Source: Bacteroidota bacterium
Lineage (GTDB): Bacteria > Bacteroidota > Kryptoniia > Kryptoniales > JAKASW01
DNA: 9,657 nt
Direction of reading: 5' to 3'
NCBI GenBank assembly: GCA_021796055.1
Contig: JAJYOS010000176.1
Location: forward strand, 1 to 9,657
Shown here: piece after piece, positions 6,989-9,657 of the stretch
Layout: each line of letters begins with the position of its first letter
Numbering within the stretch: position 1 is the stretch's first letter
Notes under the pieces: generated by a model
The model's database searches: none
What the model was told of the DNA's origin: nothing
Seen by the model: only the letters and a program-made list of their open reading frames with translations
Program-made: the position numbers and the translations under genes

Positions 6989-8245
6989 CTACATGTTTTT
7001 CACTATTGCCGCGGCAAATTCGGAGGTCTTCACTTCTTTTGCCCCTTCCATGAGACGGGCGAAGTCGTATGTGACCACCTTCGATCCGATGGTCTTTTCG
7101 ATCCCCTTCACGATGAGCCCGGCGACTTCCGACCAACCGAGGTACTCGAACATCAGAACGCCGCTCAGGATGAGCGAGCCGGGATTCACTTTATCGAGGT
7201 TGGTGTACTTCGGCGCGGTTCCGTGAGTCGCTTCAAAAATGGCGAACCCGTTCATGTAATTTATGTTGGCACCGGGAGCTATTCCGATTCCTCCAACCTG
7301 TGCGGCCAAGGCATCGGAAATGTAATCGCCGTTCAAGTTCAAAGTCGCGATCACGTCATATTCCGCGGGCCGAGTCAGTATCTGCTGAAGAAAGTTGTCA
7401 GCGATGGCATCTTTGATGAGGAGCTTGCCTTGAGCCTTGGCACCCTGTTGAACCTCATCCCATGTGACGATGCTGTCGCGGAACTCCGACTTTGCAAGTT
7501 CATAACCCCAGTCTCTGAAGCCGCCTTCCGTGTATTTCATGATATTCCCCTTGTGCACGAGGGTGACGCTCTTCCTCTTTTTGTCGAGAGCGTATTTTAT
7601 AGCCGCGCGGACCAGACGCTTCGATCCTTCCTCCGACACCGGTTTAATCCCGATGCTGGAAGAATCGGGGAATCTTATTTTCTTCACTCCCATTTCGCCG
7701 ACAAGCCAGCCGACTATTTTCTTCGCTTCGGGCGTTCCCGCGCGCCACTCGATCCCGGCATAAATGTCTTCAGTGTTTTCCCTGAAGATAACCATATCGA
7801 TGAGCTCGGGCTTCTTGACCGGAGACGGGACGCCTTCAAAATACCTGACCGGTCTCAGGCAAACGTAGAGGTCAAGCATCTGACGCAGAGCAACATTGAG
7901 CGACCGAATCCCTCCGCCGACCGGGGTTGTCAGCGGGCCCTTGATTGCCACGATGTATTCGCCGATCGCTTTGAGAGTATCGTCGGGCAGCCACACTTCC
8001 CTGCCGTAGACTTTGTTGGCTTTCTCGCCGGCGTAAACTTCGAACCACTCGATTGTTCTCTTGCCCTTGTAAGCCTTCTGGACCGCTGAGTCAAAGACGA
8101 TTTTGCTTGCCCGCCAGATGTCCGGCCCGGTACCGTCTCCTTCTATGAAGGGGATGATCGGGTTATCGGGTATAACGAGTTTTCCGTCGACGACCCTGAT
8201 CTTCTCACCCTTTGTGGGAGGGGACAGCCTTTCATATGGAATCAT
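6989..8245 (-). CDS. icd: Isocitrate dehydrogenase, NADP-dependent (E. coli Icd type)
   Basis: This enzyme decarboxylates isocitrate to 2-oxoglutarate with reduction of NADP+ and needs Mg2+ or Mn2+. The 418-aa sequence follows E. coli Icd (416 aa) almost end to end. It shows [13 protein letters not shown] (28-40), the substrate loop [20 protein letters not shown] (102-121, with S115 at the position of E. coli S113), [15 protein letters not shown] (153-167, Y162), [13 protein letters not shown] (231-243), metal aspartates D283, D307 and D311, and HGTAPKY (341-347). K346 and Y347 in that motif correspond to the E. coli residues that choose NADP over NAD. The ATG at 8245 overlaps the HIT stop codon (ATGA), and its AGGAG ribosome site lies inside the end of the HIT gene, so translation is probably coupled. 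A strong terminator follows. S115 is the residue AceK phosphorylates in E. coli. No kinase gene is in view. Confidence 0.97.
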   Translation of the reverse strand: MIPYERLSPPTKGEKIRVVDGKLVIPDNPIIPFIEGDGTGPDIWRASKIVFDSAVQKAYKGKRTIEWFEVYAGEKANKVYGREVWLPDDTLKAIGEYIVAIKGPLTTPVGGGIRSLNVALRQMLDLYVCLRPVRYFEGVPSPVKKPELIDMVIFRENTEDIYAGIEWRAGTPEAKKIVGWLVGEMGVKKIRFPDSSSIGIKPVSEEGSKRLVRAAIKYALDKKRKSVTLVHKGNIMKYTEGGFRDWGYELAKSEFRDSIVTWDEVQQGAKAQGKLLIKDAIADNFLQQILTRPAEYDVIATLNLNGDYISDALAAQVGGIGIAPGANINYMNGFAIFEATHGTAPKYTNLDKVNPGSLILSGVLMFEYLGWSEVAGLIVKGIEKTIGSKVVTYDFARLMEGAKEVKTSEFAAAIVKNM

Positions 8246-8691
8246 TTTCGTTCTCCTGATTTATCGTTCGTTTCTATTTTAGCGCGAATCATGTTCGCGT
8301 ATTCGGCCATCTGCTCAGGGGATTCATAGACTTTCAGGTTCGGTCTTATCTTCAGACCGTCTCCTTCATAACGCGGCGCCACGTGGAAGTGGAAATGGAA
8401 AACCGACTGCCCCGCAGCACGACCGTTATTATTGAATATGTTGAAGCCTGCCGGGTGAACTGAATCCAGGATTGCCCGGGCAACCGTTTTCAGAGAGCCT
8501 GTTATCTCCAGAAGAACATCTTCAGGAAGCTCGTCGAAGTCCGCAAAATGATCCTTCGACACTACCAGGGCGTGCCCGAAGTTGATCGGGTTGATATCCA
8601 AAAACGAGATGCTTCGTTTTGTTTCAAGCAGGATCTCGGCGCGCGCCTCGCCTGCAATTATTCTGCAAAACGGGCAGGAGCTCTCGTACAT
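8242..8691 (-). CDS. HIT-family (histidine triad) nucleotide hydrolase or transferase
   Basis: HIT proteins cleave or transfer nucleoside-phosphate bonds (AMP-lysine, Ap4A-type dinucleotides and similar). The substrate of this one cannot be read from the sequence. The defining motif is HFHFHVAP, with H99, H101 (expected nucleophile) and H103. An N-terminal CPFC (C6, C9) with H48 and H99 fits the zinc site of many bacterial HIT proteins. The stretch [20 protein letters not shown] (30-49) and [15 protein letters not shown] (83-97) are also typical. At 149 aa the length is normal, with a charged C-terminal tail. The ATG at 8691 has no clear Shine-Dalgarno sequence, but a stop codon 11 codons upstream and the CPFC motif right after the start leave no better choice. 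The gene lies 128 nt after citrate synthase with no terminator or promoter seen between them, and its stop overlaps the icd start by 4 nt. Co-expression with TCA genes is therefore likely. Confidence 0.95.
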   Translation of the reverse strand: MYESSCPFCRIIAGEARAEILLETKRSISFLDINPINFGHALVVSKDHFADFDELPEDVLLEITGSLKTVARAILDSVHPAGFNIFNNNGRAAGQSVFHFHFHVAPRYEGDGLKIRPNLKVYESPEQMAEYANMIRAKIETNDKSGERK

Positions 8692-8819
8692 CTGTTGCTG
8701 TCCGCTTTTAGGGAATGCTTGACGGTTTCATCTCCGGAAATGAACGAGACCGACAACATGCGATGTAAACGAATCCGCGGTGAGCTCAAGTCCGGGCAAC
8801 TTCCAAGGAATTTTCCGGT

Positions 8820-9657
8820 CTATCTTTGCTCTACCGGGACAAAATGAGCCTCCCGCAGCCCAGTGTACTCGGAGATCGGACGGATAAGTCTGTTGTCTGA
8901 ATATTGTTCCATGACGTGGGCGGTCCATCCGGCGATCCTGCTCACCGCGAAGATCGGCGTAAACAGGTCAGTGGGAATGCCGAGGTAGTGATATGTCGAG
9001 GCGGAGTAAAAATCCACGTTCGGAACGAGATTTTTCTCCCTCCTCACAATTTCCTCGATTTTCTCGGACATTTCATACCATTTGAGATTTCCAATAGTCT
9101 CGCCCAATATCTTCGAGAGCTTGCGAAGGTGTTTTGCACGGGGGTCTTCTACCTTATATACGCGATGGCCAAAACCGGGGACCTTTTTTTTGTCGGCAAA
9201 CATTGTCTGCAAATGTGATTCAACATTGGTCAGTGTTTTGATGGCAAGCAGCATCTCCATGACGTTCTCGTTTGCACCGCCGTGGAGAGGACCTTTCAAA
9301 GTACCCACTGCCGAAGTCATGGCAGAATAAATGTCCGAAAGCGTGGCTGCGGTGACTCTGGCGGAGAACGTCGACGCGTTGAATTCGTGATCGGCATGGA
9401 GGACTAGTGCGCAATCGAAAGTCTTTGAGGCCATCTCTCCCGGTTCCACACCGTTCATCATGTAGAGAAAATTTGCCGAATGTCCCAACGACGGATCCGG
9501 TTTTATGTAGTCGCCGTTCATGCGTAGCGTATGAAAGTTGGCCACGATTGTCGGGAATCTGGCCACGAGTCTCAAGGCCTTGCGCCAATTGGCTTCTATC
9601 GAGTTCTCCCGGGCTTCTTCGTCATACAATCCGAGGAGGGAGACTACCGTCCTCAGG
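8820..9657 (-). CDS. gltA: Citrate synthase, C-terminal 278 codons (5' end outside window)
   Basis: This enzyme condenses oxaloacetate with acetyl-CoA to citrate, the first TCA step. The frame is open to the right edge. The codons beyond the TTG at 9629 read LRTVVSLLGLYDEEA, a normal internal citrate synthase segment, so TTG is not the start and the true one is outside. The catalytic and binding residues are all visible: the histidine of HADHEFNASTF (codon at 9389), the histidine of GPLHGGANE (9284), the histidine of VPGFGHRVYK (9167) and the aspartate of NVDFYSA (9014). The size implied, about 370-390 aa in total if the missing part is typical, suggests the compact dimeric type. 2-Methylcitrate synthase is a near relative that sequence alone does not exclude, but the adjacent icd and nearby aconitase favour citrate synthase. 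The HIT gene follows after 128 nt with no terminator. Confidence 0.95.
   Translation of the reverse strand, partial: LRTVVSLLGLYDEEARENSIEANWRKALRLVARFPTIVANFHTLRMNGDYIKPDPSLGHSANFLYMMNGVEPGEMASKTFDCALVLHADHEFNASTFSARVTAATLSDIYSAMTSAVGTLKGPLHGGANENVMEMLLAIKTLTNVESHLQTMFADKKKVPGFGHRVYKVEDPRAKHLRKLSKILGETIGNLKWYEMSEKIEEIVRREKNLVPNVDFYSASTYHYLGIPTDLFTPIFAVSRIAGWTAHVMEQYSDNRLIRPISEYTGLREAHFVPVEQR

Noticed and set aside
7223..8089. Plus-strand open frame of 288 codons opposite icd
   Set aside because: It lies wholly antisense to the highly conserved icd, has no ribosome site, and its translation resembles no protein family. Long antisense frames are common opposite biased codon usage.
8692..8819. 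A separate promoter or terminator between citrate synthase and the HIT gene
   Set aside because: None of the TTG triplets has TAnnTT at the right distance, and no stem is followed by a T-run, so I left the three genes as one probable unit.
9627..9629. TTG as the start codon of citrate synthase
   Set aside because: The frame stays open to the window edge, and the upstream codons encode a normal citrate synthase segment (LRTVVSLLG), so the gene is cut by the window and TTG is an internal leucine.

Overview
This is an ordinary-looking chromosomal block from a bacterium of roughly 50% GC, in which every supported gene is on the minus strand, so transcription runs from high to low coordinates. 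The proteins are all bacterial housekeeping enzymes. Four intergenic regions carry a TTGnnn-N17-TAnnTT promoter that resembles the TTTG/TAnnTTTG promoters known from Bacteroidota. Together with the gene content this suggests the Bacteroidota/Chlorobiota/Ignavibacteriota (FCB) group, but the taxonomic call is inference and only moderately secure.

Layout in the direction of transcription: (1) a citrate synthase cut by the right edge (8820-9657), then a HIT-family protein (8242-8691), whose stop overlaps the start of an NADP-type isocitrate dehydrogenase (6989-8245), closed by an intrinsic terminator (6923-6951). (2) A promoter and a candidate operator (6856-6918), then an Lrp/AsnC regulator (6373-6846) and, 15 nt later, type I glutamine synthetase (4921-6357), closed by a second intrinsic terminator (4865-4892). 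(3) A promoter (4833-4861) and an IRP1/AcnA-type aconitase (2082-4793). (4) A promoter (2015-2043) and ribosomal protein L31 (1771-1992), a 237-nt gap with no clear gene, and the 16S rRNA m5C967 methyltransferase RsmB (145-1533). (5) A promoter (111-139) and the first 27 codons of an unidentified gene that runs off the left edge.

Functionally, citrate synthase, aconitase and isocitrate dehydrogenase are the complete oxidative arm from oxaloacetate plus acetyl-CoA to 2-oxoglutarate. 2-Oxoglutarate is the carbon skeleton for glutamate, which glutamine synthetase then amidates. The Lrp-type regulator lies inside this set, so the locus is a compact carbon-nitrogen junction. L31 and RsmB belong to the ribosome and are probably neighbours only by position.

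I saw no mobile element, CRISPR array, rRNA, tRNA, phage or defence gene, and nothing that amounts to a clearly new biological system. The points worth a second look are regulatory: the recurrent promoter, the terminators that abut the next promoter, the dyad in front of the Lrp gene, and the HIT gene coupled to icd.
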